This document shows, in pieces, positions 34,500 to 45,127 of a DNA stretch of 64,000 nt. Source of the DNA: Aphanomyces cochlioides (Eukaryota > Oomycota > Saprolegniomycetes > Saprolegniales > Verrucalvaceae). Within the stretch, counting starts at the first letter, position 1. Each line of letters starts with the position of its first letter. The notes beneath the pieces are model-generated. The model saw only the letters and a program-made list of their open reading frames with translations. It had not been told where the DNA came from and did not search any database. Location: contig JAHQRK010000014.1 in assembly GCA_019828595.1 (NCBI GenBank), positions 1,426,001-1,490,000 on the forward strand, in the 5' to 3' direction. The translations under genes and the position numbers were made by a program.

Positions 34500-35465
34500 T
34501 GCAACTCACGAAGAGTGAAGCTGTCCTTTTAAACAAAATTTATGCTTGATTATATAAATGGCGCTCAGGTTTTCGCGCTAAAAATAAGTTGACGCTATTG
34601 GCTCAAGAACACGACCTTAAATTGGAATCCGGACCTTAAATTGGAACTTTAATTTACTGTATCCTCTCTAATAATGGCCCCCTCTCTAATAGTGCCCCCC
34701 ATGGTGCCACTTTACTCTTAAACATTATAACTTCCAAACATTATTGCAGTACATATATTCAATTATAAGGTATATGCTCAACTTGGATTCACGTCATCAT
34801 AGAATGACAATTTCTTCCTTGATCGGTGTCTGGGTGAGTCCATGATCATTTGAAGTAAGATACTCTACATGTATGAAGTGAATTACATTATCAAAACTAT
34901 GAAGTTGTTGTTTATTTGTAAGAGTGCACACAGAACGCATCTAGTACTGAATCTCGTAATTTTTTGTACTTCGAAGTACTTAACAGAGGTCACAATAACA
35001 AATGAAGAGATAATATTTGGAGCAGTTAGAGTAGGCCGAAATATTAACTAAATCTGGGATGTTAACGTTTTGATTCAAGGTCATGAGTATATTATTCAAA
35101 GGAAAGATAGAGGAAGTTATGTATATCATTCGTGTAGGCAGATTTATCTCAAATGCTACCCCGATATTTTTTATAAGAGCTCTATGTTCCGTAGACATCT
35201 AGGGCAAGAAGGCGCTTGTCTTCGTCGCTCTGAATTTTCATTTGGACGACTCGTTGTTCTTGCTCGAGTTTGACGCGCTCATACAATCAACATCAATCAT
35301 GATAGGAATATCACGTCTTTGAAGTGAGGTTTACCAATATCCTAGCACACTTATGTCAATGGCAAACTACTTGGCATAACTGCTGTATCTTCCTCACACC
35401 TTTGTGATGTATTCTTGATGAAATTTCATATTTATTTCTAACAGTAAATCACAGGCTAATTGTTA

Positions 35466-37150
35466 CTACTCCGTCCGAAAATAAGTGGAAGAGCCGGTGG
35501 ATTCATGATTACGTCAAGTGAATGGGTGCAACCTTTTTGAATTAATAACCTTTATTATAGCATGTCAACATCAAGAATACAATATAACTTACAATTAGAC
35601 AGTTCTATGAAGAATAATAAGCTTCTAAAATCAATAACAAATGAGATACTTGCTCGCCTCTGCGATCTTTCGGCAAAATATGTAATGCATGCACACAAAG
35701 ACACGAACCTCCATAATATAATATACAAAAGAAGGTGCAGAGTCTGCTGCATTTTCCATAGAAATACCAAGTCATCACAAACACAAAAACCTTTCAAATT
35801 ACATATATTCTCATTGTTTACAAAACTGGATCACTTGTCGATTCCACAATCATTTGGTCGAATTCATCACACAAGAAGTCTTCATCGCCAACACGAAGCT
35901 CCTCAAGCGCATTGCACAGTGCAAGATCTTCGGCCAATTCGACAGACTCCTTTGCGGCGTTGATTTGATGCTCTTCTTCATCCTCGCCGTCACAAGTAAA
36001 GCGCGTGCAGCTGTCACAATCTCGCGTGGACATTCAGGCTGCTCAGGAAGGCGGCCTTGTCGCTCAAGTTGGGACTTGTTGATATGGGGAATCTTGTAAT
36101 CGTTGGCTCCATTACATTTGAGAATTTCAATCATGACTTGTTGATCAGCAAGGACTTGTAGACCACACGATTCACAGACAGTGGTGCTGTGACCAATGTG
36201 CCTTTGGCTCTATTTTTGCTTGATCGGACAGCGGCAATCTTATGCGTCAGTGGCCAGCACCCAATTTTGCCATCCCACCATTCGCTTTTATCGCTATCCC
36301 AACGAGGTTTGGCGACGGCACATAGAAACATGACCTTAGAGATAAATTCAATCAATCTATCAATATGGTTGTCTACCTTTGTAATGAAGTTATTGTTTTT
36401 GGTGTGCCTTGTAGGTGGCGTTTCGTAGGGGAGACCATAAAATGTGCATTTGGCGACTTTGAGGAAAAACCATTTTTCGTCGACATGGACGTAATTGTCC
36501 ATGCTATCGACGCTCGAATCTGAAGTAATGTGGCTCAAAGCCCACTTTCTACGGAAGTATAAGTTTTCTGGGGTCAGTTGTGGCTTCAATGGTCGAGTAT
36601 GTTTCTTGAAATATGCTGCTTTGAACCTGTCATAGAGTACTGATTTGGGAATTCCTGTCGCTGCAGCAAGGTCTCGGAATGTGCCTCTGTCTTTTGCAGT
36701 AGTTGGCCTTATTCGCTCGAGGAGGTCAGGATACATTAATTTTCGCCCACAACGTCATTTGCGCCTGCTAGTCACCTTGCCATATAGCCTAGTAGTGCGT
36801 TCTCGACCACGATTCCATATCCTGTAAATGGACTGTACTGATACATAGTAAGCATCAGCAAGTCGAGGTACTGTTCCAGGAGGCAGTTTACCATTTGCTG
36901 ATACCTCTAGGAGGCATCTAAATATCTCTTCACGCTGCGAATCACTCAGGTTGGGCTTGCTGCCTCGTCCTGAAGCTGGTCTTGTGGCTTGGTCCTCCAT
37001 GTCAAATCGACAAAAGTGAACTGGCGACCGCCACCACCAAAACTGTCTCCTCTCACAATCAATAGTTACCACATTATTTGTTATTCGAGGAAAACGCCAA
37101 ATTGTCGCATGGAGCTCACCGGCCGTTCCACTTATTTTCGGACGGAGTAG
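35466..37150. mobile_element. Mariner-like element M2, TA-flanked, nested
   Basis: Ends CTACTCCGTCCGAAAATAAG.. (35466 and, inverted, 37150), about 25 bp each, flanked by TA (35464-35465, 37151-37152). End sequence and transposase are related to M1 but divergent. It is inserted inside the pogo-ended element 34657-37285. Confidence 0.9.
35818..37072 (-). pseudogene. Mariner-like transposase of M2, deletion derivative
   Basis: Helix-turn-helix exon (37072 onward; LSDSQREEIFRCLLEVSANG..VQSIYRIWNRG), an in-frame TGA at 36755-36757, then the same frame continues (MYPDLLERIRPTTAKDRGTF..) to the first catalytic aspartate (VHVDEKWFFLKV). After VNRVVYK (about 36160) the protein jumps to a C-terminal block (VMIEILKCNGANDYKIPHIN..), which corresponds to the tail of M1 past its IDELIDAV. 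The region with the second and third carboxylates (QDNASPH, SPDFN in M1) is missing. Tail ORF 36033-35818 is acidic. Inactive; could only move in trans. Confidence 0.65.
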
Positions 37151-37285
37151 TATTCTTTATACCTTCATAAAGTTATAAACCTCCCATCAAAGGAATATTA
37201 TATTAGAAAGGAATTCTATTAGTGGCCCCCCCCTCGGGAGGCTACTATTTTTAGTAGCCCCCTGCCATTATTAGAGAGGATACAG

Positions 37286-37582
37286 TATATAAGACGCCTG
37301 TATCACTCATCACTCATCTTAATAGGACCGTTTCCGCTATGTTGTCGTATCGACCACGAAATAATTGATGTGAACAATAATATCAGTGTAGTGCCGGATT
37401 GACCTTGTGGCAGAGATCATGGCACACAACTTGTAATGGCTAGAGTAAGCGGTAGCGCAAACTGGGAGCTCCTTCACGTCAATCAACCCCGTGAGCGAGC
37501 TTATATTTATCTGGCGACTAAAAATACTTAACATAACGTTACATATTACAATCTAAGGAGCGCCTCGCGGCAACACCAACAC
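37286..37582. other. Intergenic, 3' flank of FYVE-GAF copy 2
   Basis: About 300 bp from the TA-flanked element end to the stop codon of the FYVE-GAF gene; nothing recognised. Confidence 0.4.
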
Positions 37583-39817
37583 TTAATCAATAATGTCCAA
37601 GTCTGGATTCCAACGCTTCTCCCCGCTTGACTGTCCTGCTGTCGGTGTTTCACCTGCTGAATCTTCAAACCTTCGCATTAGCGTCTGTGCCGTCAAGACG
37701 AGAGTGTTAATGTCTCGTTGTCGGATTTTGTGTCGTGGCTTTGTGTCTAAGACGCTGAGGGCCCCAACGATTGTACCATCCGAGGCTATCAGGGGCACAC
37801 CAACGTAGAAGCGGATGCCTGGGTTGCCTTCGCAAACCAAAGGGTTCGTCATAAAGCGAAGGTCATCGAGGCAGTCGAGCACTACGAGGGGATCGCTCGA
37901 CATGATGACATGGGAGTCAAACATGATGTCATTCGAGACAGATTCGCCTTCGATGCCCACTTTGGCAATTACGTGACCATGGGTCTGGCCGATGATCGTC
38001 AACGCTCCCACTGGGCATTGCATCGTTCGACATGCCATCTTGACATACCTATCAGGACATGAATACCTCAATGCGAACGACGAATGCACATACGTGTTGG
38101 CTTCATCGTGTCGGCGAAATAGTCCCAAAGCCTGGGCTTTTCGGAGTCGCTTTCCCTCATGAGGCGCTTCAGGTGGATCAGGCCACGCTCGTCCATGTTT
38201 GAATGAAAGGTGATACGTCAACGGCGAGCTGTCTGTGATGAATTCTCCTCGTTCCGGCGCGTGGGATTTTTCGTGCACGGGGGACGACAATGGAGACGAC
38301 GCCCCCCATCCCAGCTTCGGGTCGACCAAGCCGTCGAACTCGGACGGGTCAAACATCGACTTGGTGGGTGGCTCATTGCGCGTTTCAGGGGTAGTTGTGG
38401 GGTCGCTCTTGACGACGGGCCGCAATCGATGGCTGGCATCTTTCAGCTTGACGTCTTTGACTTTGTGAAGAGATGGCTCGGATCGCTGGCGGTACAGGTT
38501 TGGTTGCAGTAGTTCGTCGTGACTTGCTCTCTTCGGGTCGTTCGGGGACGGATAGAGGAGCTGCGATGGCATTTGCGTAAGTTTGGAAGAGTGACGCATC
38601 ATGCCTGGAAAACTTGAGTTAGCTGATGAGGCAAGATCGAGATAACGTACATGAGGGATGGCCTTCAACGCAAGGCATGCAAGCTCGGAGGCTTTGATTG
38701 TCTCTCACATCGCGCATCATGGAGCAGCTCGTGCAGACGACGTCACCACAGTGTCGGCAGTGGTGTTTGGGGCGGAACAACTTGAATGGCTTGGCGCAGA
38801 GTGTGCAGTGCGATCCGTCGTTCCAGACACTTTTCGGAAGTGCCGTGATGTTGTGGATGCGGTAGTCGACAATGGCGCCGTGGATGCTTCTTAGAGTCGA
38901 TCGGACCATGCGCAGAAGAATGAAGTAGGCCGCCGATGAGAGAACGGAGCCTTGCGATCCTGAGGCGTCGAGAGCGTGCGAGAGATAAAACGTGAGTCGC
39001 ACTTGGTTCTCCGAACTTGGCTCGACGAGGAAACCACACTTGTGGAACGTCGCATTGCCCGCCTTGGGTCCACTTTTCAAGTCGACAGTTTCCCAAATGC
39101 ACACGGCGCTACCCCGTGGCAAGGACCGACCAGCGAGATCGTCCACGGTCGATTCGAGTGGCTTGGAGTATCGGAGAAACGCGTACTTGCGCTTGCCGTC
39201 GCCTGAAGTCTGCGCAGTTTGCGGGACGTCCAATTCACCCAGTTGGGTCGACTGGAGCTCGAGTGTTTCCACGGAGAGCACGCTGTTGCTCGCTGAGTTG
39301 TCGTCCTCGGGCTGGAAGTACACATGGACCAATGTGCCAGTCGTGCCTACATTGCCAAGCAGTCAACGGTGTCCATTCGTCGTGCCAAGTTACCAAAGAA
39401 GCGGCAGAACACCTTCTGGACAAGGACGGGTTCCTTGATGCAAAGGACACGTACAACGTCAGCTGCTGTTGCATGGATGGTGGTCGTGCCTCGGAGCGTG
39501 AAGAGTTTGTTGTCGGCCGCTTGACTGAGCAGAACGTCGCTGTCGCTGTGTCTTCCATCGGAGCTGTTGGTCATCTCGCTCGTCTGGACAGGGCGCCATT
39601 TCTTGGCTGTTTCAAGACGGAGGAGGTCTTCCGTCGCTCGTTGACCTGCAGCGCGCAGCCAGTGTGTTTCTGGCGGCGTGATTTTCACATTGAGTCGCTT
39701 GTCATGCGGCGGATGGATATCCGGCACGGTCGAGATGGAGATCGTAGGCGGCGCATTCGCTGCCAGGTTGGCGTACAAGTTCCTGCCTGCGAATGGCACG
39801 GACGACGCGTACGCCAT
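37583..39817 (-). CDS. FYVE zinc-finger / GAF domain protein, copy 2
   Basis: Four exons: 39817-39394, 39346-38651, 38604-38094, 38048-37583; 698 residues; introns of 45-47 bp at the same positions and phases as in copy 1. Start at MAYASSVPF (39817) by alignment with copy 1; an upstream in-frame Met at 39970 is possible. START/SRPBCC-like region about 150-310; FYVE finger with WNDG, CTLC, FRPKHHCRHCG and CTSC; then a Ser/Pro-rich linker and GAF domain (IRFYVGVPLIASDGTIVGAL). Same inferred role as copy 1: PI3P-dependent endosome binding plus a GAF sensor. Ends REK-rich (SGEKRWNPDLDIID), unlike copy 1, which stops after RRFEDAAS. The sequence looks intact, with no stop or frameshift. Confidence 0.87.
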
Positions 39818-41376
39818 CTCTCTAGTGTGAATTGGGAAATGTGTGCCCAGCTCATGTGTCGTCTGGTCCGACATCACCAGCTGGAATTTGCAACATTCAT
39901 GAGACTTGGACTGGCTAGGACTGCCAGGATTTTGACCGTCCAGATGCCTCAAAGTCGTCGCGAGTGTCACGGTCGATGGCGAGTCGTCGGCGTCGCTGCC
40001 TCTACCGCTCTATAACAATCTCGCTGCAGCGACATCAGGATGAGCACCGCTTACGCGCACTCATCGAGAAGGACGAGGAGTTGAGGAGTGCGACCATCGA
40101 CGTTATGTCAAGTTGCAAGAAATTGTGGCACAGGTGAGCAGCGTTTGCGAATTGCCCTTGGGGAAAGCGATGTCGCACATGTTTCTGCACCTCCAAGTCG
40201 CACTCTTTCTGTTTGCCTGTCAAACCCAGTGGAGGCAGGGGACCATGCGATACACGGCAGCGTGTCGGCCGCATTTCACAAGGTTGTCGGCAGGAATGGA
40301 CGCTCTGTGGGTGGATTTTCGCAGGAGCAAGCTCATCGCTGTCTCAGGGAACGATGGACGACAATGCCAGTGCCGCCGTCGAGACAGGAGACACGTGGCA
40401 AGACTGGTGATGAATTTCAACCTCATGACATGATGCCGAGCGCGATGCAACCCATCAAAGTCCGCCCTCCTTGTGCAATGGAGCGAAAGTCCACTGTGCC
40501 TTTGTCAAGAACAACACCAATCGCGTGGACTACAGTGTTCCTCGACGGCGATCTGTGTTGTCGCTACGTAACTCTGAGCAATGTTGTGTCCAGAGATCGA
40601 CAAGACCAGACCGCATTCGATAAATCGCAAGCCGTGGATGAGTAAAGAGTGCACACGACCGAATGGCGTTCTTGTAGCTGGATGAGACAGTCGGGATGGA
40701 TGGCAAGCCTTGTCCCAAGATACACGCGCCACCACGAAGTCTTTTTCCACAGAGACAGCGGAAATGGCCGCGGCGTCGTCCTCTTCCGATCCTCGGGAAA
40801 CAAACGTCTGCGAGTAATGCGTCCGTCCAGAGAGCTGAGTTCATACCTCTCGGGACTTTGGTCTGTTTATCCAGGACGGACGTTCGTGTGCGTCACAACG
40901 GGGGGGGGGCAGACAGTTGACCAAACATCAAGAAATGACTCACACACATTGGCAATGACGTCGCGCACGCACTCTGTTCCAATCCTTCTTGATTCGTAGC
41001 AATGTACGCTGTATCGAGCCTGACAACGCGCCGCGAGATTGCCACGTCAAGACGTCTACACGTCAATGGAACCGCGCCGTGAAGTTTTGAAGTTTGACAT
41101 CTCCGCCCGTGGATGGAGAGTACATCACGGCGACTTCTGGGTCAACTGCTGCCTTGCTTTGTTTAGAAAGAAATCCATCTCCGACGACGGTACTCGCTGC
41201 AAAGCAGGTACATGCTGACCACCGGCGCACTCCGGCTCCATCCAGTCCCAGATACCTTCTGCAGGAGGGTGGTGGAGATAGGCAAAGCATCGTTGCGTCG
41301 CCGCCCAGCCTCAGAAAGACAGCAGAGCGTACGATACCACGCTTGATTACGTGAGAAGTGCTTGCTCCCTACATGG
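39818..41376. other. Gene-poor stretch, possibly decayed coding DNA
   Basis: GC content is host-like and several plus-strand frames carry protein-like patches (DEHRLRALIEKDEELRSATI near 40040; VKNNTNRVDYSVPRRRSVLS near 40508), but they lie in different frames and I cannot assemble a gene. A G-run of nine occurs near 40900. It could be a dead gene. Confidence 0.3.
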
Positions 41377-42942
41377 TCATGCGTGCACAAGGTTGTTCAA
41401 GTGATATAGAGTCCGCTCTTGGAGAAGCTCGAGGTGTTGCTTGTCGAGGATGGGCGCGACGCCGTCAAAGTTGAACGTCATGATGTTCCCTTGCGTCGAC
41501 ACGCTGACCTTGGGGAAGCTGTAGAACTGGTTGCTTGTCACGTTGGCGTTCGAGACGGTCATGTCACCATACGTTGTGCGAAGATGGGGAAGAACACCCG
41601 CGTTCGAGAGCAACACCGTCGGACGACCGAGCGTGAGTTGTGGCTTGGACATCATTTTCTTCATGCGGTAGCCCATCAAGAGTCCCAGCACGATTCCATC
41701 GCGGCGCTGCGTGCACTCGGCCAAATGAACTCCGTAGCTTTGAGCAAACGCCAAGATCGAGTCGACAGGTTTGGACTTGTCAACGACGCGAGAGAAGATG
41801 GGCAACGGCGCCGCAAAGAAGCAGACGTGGTCGGTCGCGACGGACTCCTCACCCAGATTGCGAGCATCCACGATGGTGCCAAGGGAAACTTTGGTCGATT
41901 GCGCGTCGTCCAAGTCGGCGCAGGCTTGTGCTAGGATTGCTCCAAGGCCCGCGGTGACTGTCACTCCATGGGCTTTGCAAGCGGCGACAAAGCGAGAAGT
42001 GATTTCGCAAGGCACGTGCGCCGTGAGTCCGATCGGCGCGTTGTCTTTCAACTCGAGGAATTGATCGATCTTGGTGGTGTTGATGGGGAAAACCAACGCG
42101 CCTCGCCCACGGATGGCCGTTGTGACTCCATGGACAAAAGACTGAAGACTGCGCCAAGGATGTTGCCGAATGTTACGCAAAGCCATGGCATCGCAGCTAG
42201 GAGCTAGCGGCTGGGGAACCTCCGGAGCGATCGATGCCATCGAGGAGATCTGAAGCAAGAGTTCATGGGCTAGAGCGCTCATTGATCGTCCGTCACAGAC
42301 GACATGGTGGGCGAGAAGTAACACCTCAGTCCTGTCATTGTCGTCGGCGACCCACAAGACTCGGAAGAGCGGTTCGCCCATGCGCAATCGGTCAGATCGA
42401 TGCTTGAACCGCAAGGAGTCCATGGAAGTCTCAGCTCGTGATGCAGCGATGATGGGTATCACCAGGGCATGGTTCATTTGAAAGGCGTACGTCGGTGGAG
42501 AGTCGTCTTGAAGCACAACTTGCGCTCGGAGGAAAGGATGGCGTAGCTGGAGGTCCCGTAGAGCTTGTTCAAGTAATTGCAGTGGTAGCGCTGGTGTCGA
42601 TGGGTGGTGGAGTGTAAACCCGATCGATAAATGATATCCTCCGTTGATGATTGCTCCAGCTGCGAACATGGATTCACGCAGAGACATGGCCAGAAGATCT
42701 CCATTGTTCGCATGGAAGATCTTCACGCCGCGCTCTTGATGGGAAATCACGGACCGTGCTTGGCGGCTCGCTTTACGGGGGACGAAGAGCCGCTCCAACC
42801 ACGACAGCTGGAGCGTGCATACAAGGAACACAGTGGCCAGGACAACCCAGAAAGGATCGACTACCGGTAGGGAAGGCATGGCCGGCAACGCAAAAGTGGA
42901 AATGCATCGCCGAGGATATGCAAAAGGTGGATGACACATCAA
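41377..42942 (-). CDS. Condensation-type CoA-dependent acyltransferase
   Basis: Single exon, up to 521 residues. Two starts are possible: 42942 or MPSLPVVDPF at 42879; the second places a hydrophobic helix (FWVVLATVFLVCTLQLSWL) right at the N-terminus as a membrane anchor. The catalytic motif HHVVCDG fits the HHxxxDG of the condensation/PapA/alcohol-acetyltransferase superfamily, in which the second His is the general base. A later LSNAGVLP..SNANV stretch matches the second half of the two-lobed fold. The likely reaction is acyl transfer from a CoA thioester to an alcohol or amine at a membrane; substrates unknown. No carrier-protein or adenylation domain is nearby, so it is not part of a peptide synthetase. 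Confidence 0.75.
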   Translation of the reverse strand: MMCHPPFAYPRRCISTFALPAMPSLPVVDPFWVVLATVFLVCTLQLSWLERLFVPRKASRQARSVISHQERGVKIFHANNGDLLAMSLRESMFAAGAIINGGYHLSIGFTLHHPSTPALPLQLLEQALRDLQLRHPFLRAQVVLQDDSPPTYAFQMNHALVIPIIAASRAETSMDSLRFKHRSDRLRMGEPLFRVLWVADDNDRTEVLLLAHHVVCDGRSMSALAHELLLQISSMASIAPEVPQPLAPSCDAMALRNIRQHPWRSLQSFVHGVTTAIRGRGALVFPINTTKIDQFLELKDNAPIGLTAHVPCEITSRFVAACKAHGVTVTAGLGAILAQACADLDDAQSTKVSLGTIVDARNLGEESVATDHVCFFAAPLPIFSRVVDKSKPVDSILAFAQSYGVHLAECTQRRDGIVLGLLMGYRMKKMMSKPQLTLGRPTVLLSNAGVLPHLRTTYGDMTVSNANVTSNQFYSFPKVSVSTQGNIMTFNFDGVAPILDKQHLELLQERTLYHLNNLVHA

Positions 42943-43096
42943 GGTGTGAGATTTTGGAAGAGATCTAAGGGTTGATGGGGTTTCTTAGCAGGGGTGAAGG
43001 GGTTACTGAAAGGGGTTTAGAACTGAAGGGTGCAGAGGTTAGAATTGAGACAACGGATCCGGATACAAAGCCAGCAAGGTTTGGATCCAAGACATC

Positions 43097-45104
43097 ATGC
43101 TTGTGCTCTACGACATCCTCGGCGAAGTGGGCAACTCAGAGCATCACCCGAACGCATTTCGCGTGCCAGATGACGTCCATCCAATCCGACTGAAACATGT
43201 GCAAGCAGCGTGCCCGTTTGAGTATTGTCACTTTAGCTTCCAGCATGAAAACGGCGTGTATTGCTCGTACACAAATCCGAACTCAGTCGTGCCACTTGTC
43301 AACCGCACGCGGATTCAGGCCAAGATCATAGTCTCAGAACCCTTTTCAAAGCAAGGAGTGAGTCGTGAAGATGTCGTGGCCGTCGATATGTCTGGTACGT
43401 CGTCATGGATTGGTACAGTCATCCTGATGAACGTCGAATGTAGTGCCATCAGCGCAAACATCGTCCCGCACCAACTCAAGTTCTTCTTCTCACCGTCGAA
43501 CTGGATCCCAAAAAGAGTAGAAGATGCTGCTTTTCAACTTTCTGAGCTATGTATGAATAGTTATGATGCGCCTCCGTGGGAAGCTGCCTTTGGAGACTCT
43601 CGTGATGGCAGTGGAGGAAGCAATTCGTCGCGTGGGGAATCATCTAGTGGCATTGGAGGGATTTCGACTGCAGACTTCAAGGAAAAGTTCAAAAAGCAAA
43701 CGGAAATGGCCAAAGACTTTGCCAAGAACTTGCATGTAGACGACATGAAGCGCAATGCTGTCGAATTTGCAAAGAACATGAACCTTGACGAGACAGCTCG
43801 CAAGGCAAAGAAGTGGGGTGGATCACTCCTCAGCTCTATCAGCAACACTATTTCTAGCGCCAGTAGCGCCGTGTCCAAAGTACTAAACCGACCAAATCAT
43901 GCTGTTCTGACTAGAGTTGTAGGGGGAAGTGCTGGCCGTGGGCAATACGCAAGTGAATGTGCTCCGACTGCTAGCCGATGGCAAGTACAGTCAAACGTTC
44001 CTGGTGAAAACAATTGGCGCCAACGAAACCTGCGCTTTGAAGCGGATTGCCATCACGTCGGCTGAGACTGAGAAAGATGCCTCGATTGAGAGCCAAGTGC
44101 TACAGGTTCTCGCTATATGTCGGCAGCTCGGCGTAACGTGAGCTTGCGTGTAGACTGTGCGTCATCCCAATGTGATGCGAATGCTGCAGTATGGTGAAAA
44201 TCGCTCTTCGTCCAAGCAAGAGGTACATCTTGATGCCACGGAAAGAGATTGAAGAGCCATGGTTGTAGTCCCTCTTCCTTCTTCCATTCTACGACCATGG
44301 CACGTTGTGGGATGCTATCTTGCGCAGCGTCAACGACACCGAAGTACCTTGGGCCTTCAGCGAGATTCGCCTCCTGCGTATTTTCGAAGGTATTTGTGAA
44401 GGTCTCCAAGCATTGCATGGCGCTGGCTTTGCCCATCGCGATTTAAAGCCCCACAACATCCTCCTTGACCATTCGGACCATCCCATCTTGATGGACTTGG
44501 GAAGTTGTGTCCCGCTTGTGACTGAAATCGCCGATCGACGTTTGGTAGATTGCACAGACGCAGACTTGTCATCTACTGACTCTTGCACTGTAGCTCCTAG
44601 AAGTCCAAGACGATGCCAACCGTAAGTCTTCACCTCCATATCGAGCACCAGAATTGTTTGAGCCGCAAATTGGCCAGACGGTCAATGGCCAGTCGGATGT
44701 GTGGTCTCTAGGATGCATTTTGTACATCTATGACAATGAAACTAGGTCTGACTCTCCTGTAGGTATTGCATGGCGTTTGGATCAAGTCCATTTGAATCTC
44801 CGCAAGAAGTACAATGAATTGCAGGTGGAGGAAGGAATAAATGATGTCGTAGGGTTTTCTTCGAGGCGCTTGCATGAATGGCAAAGTATCGTTTCCGCCA
44901 TGTATACTCATACAAATTTGGATTTCTCTAATATGAGTATTGATGTGTGTAGTGGAAGATGACGAAGTGCATTTCCGAGGCGAGGCGTACTCGGTCGATT
45001 TGTGCGAATTTATCAAAGACATGCTCCATCCCGACCCAGCGGATCGTCCATCGCTGGCCGACGTGATCGAGTACACCAAGGAATTGCTGATCACACAAGA
45101 CTAG
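43097..45104 (+). CDS. Ser/Thr protein kinase, STK16/NAK type
   Basis: Eight exons: 43097-43879, 43923-44105, 44154-44222, 44269-44544, 44594-44721, 44763-44808, 44853-44901, 44953-45104; 561 residues; introns 41-51 bp, frame closes exactly. Residues 1-150 form an unrecognised globular domain, then a Ser/Gly linker and an amphipathic helix-rich stretch (DFKEKFKKQTEMAKDFAKNL..). The kinase domain starts near residue 262: ADGKYSQTFLV loop, CALKRI lysine, RHPNVMRML, LLPFYDHGTLWDAI hinge, HRDLKPHN catalytic loop, DLGS in place of DFG, YRAPELF and SDVWSLGCILY. The hinge text and DLG fit the STK16/GAK/AAK1 (NAK) family, linked to endocytic and secretory traffic. It converges with FYVE-GAF copy 3; the stop codons are only 23 bp apart. 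Confidence 0.85.
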
Positions 45105-45127
45105 TATATATACACGCGATAAGAGTC

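Larger units (their letters stand above)
34657..37285. mobile_element. Pogo-ended element interrupted by mariner M2
   Basis: CTGTATCCTCTCTAATAATGG at 34657 and its reverse complement ending at 37285 form inverted repeats flanked by TA. Left of the insertion (34678-35465) and right (37153-37262) there is no transposase, so without M2 the element would be about 940 bp and non-autonomous. Internal sequence near both ends is G/C-homopolymer rich (CCCCCC tracts). The nested position of M2 dates this element as older. Confidence 0.7.

Noticed and set aside
37072..37285. Stop-free LTR-like direct repeats beside mariner M2
   Set aside because: The repeats are inverted and TA-flanked, matching pogo and mariner ends, not LTRs.
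39017..40015. 332-codon plus-strand ORF
   Set aside because: It is antisense to the FYVE-GAF copy 2 exons, which have clear domains; the plus frame is a shadow.
40088..40645. 185-codon plus-strand ORF
   Set aside because: Arginine/serine-rich, no motif, overlaps equally long ORFs in other frames; typical of GC-rich random frames.
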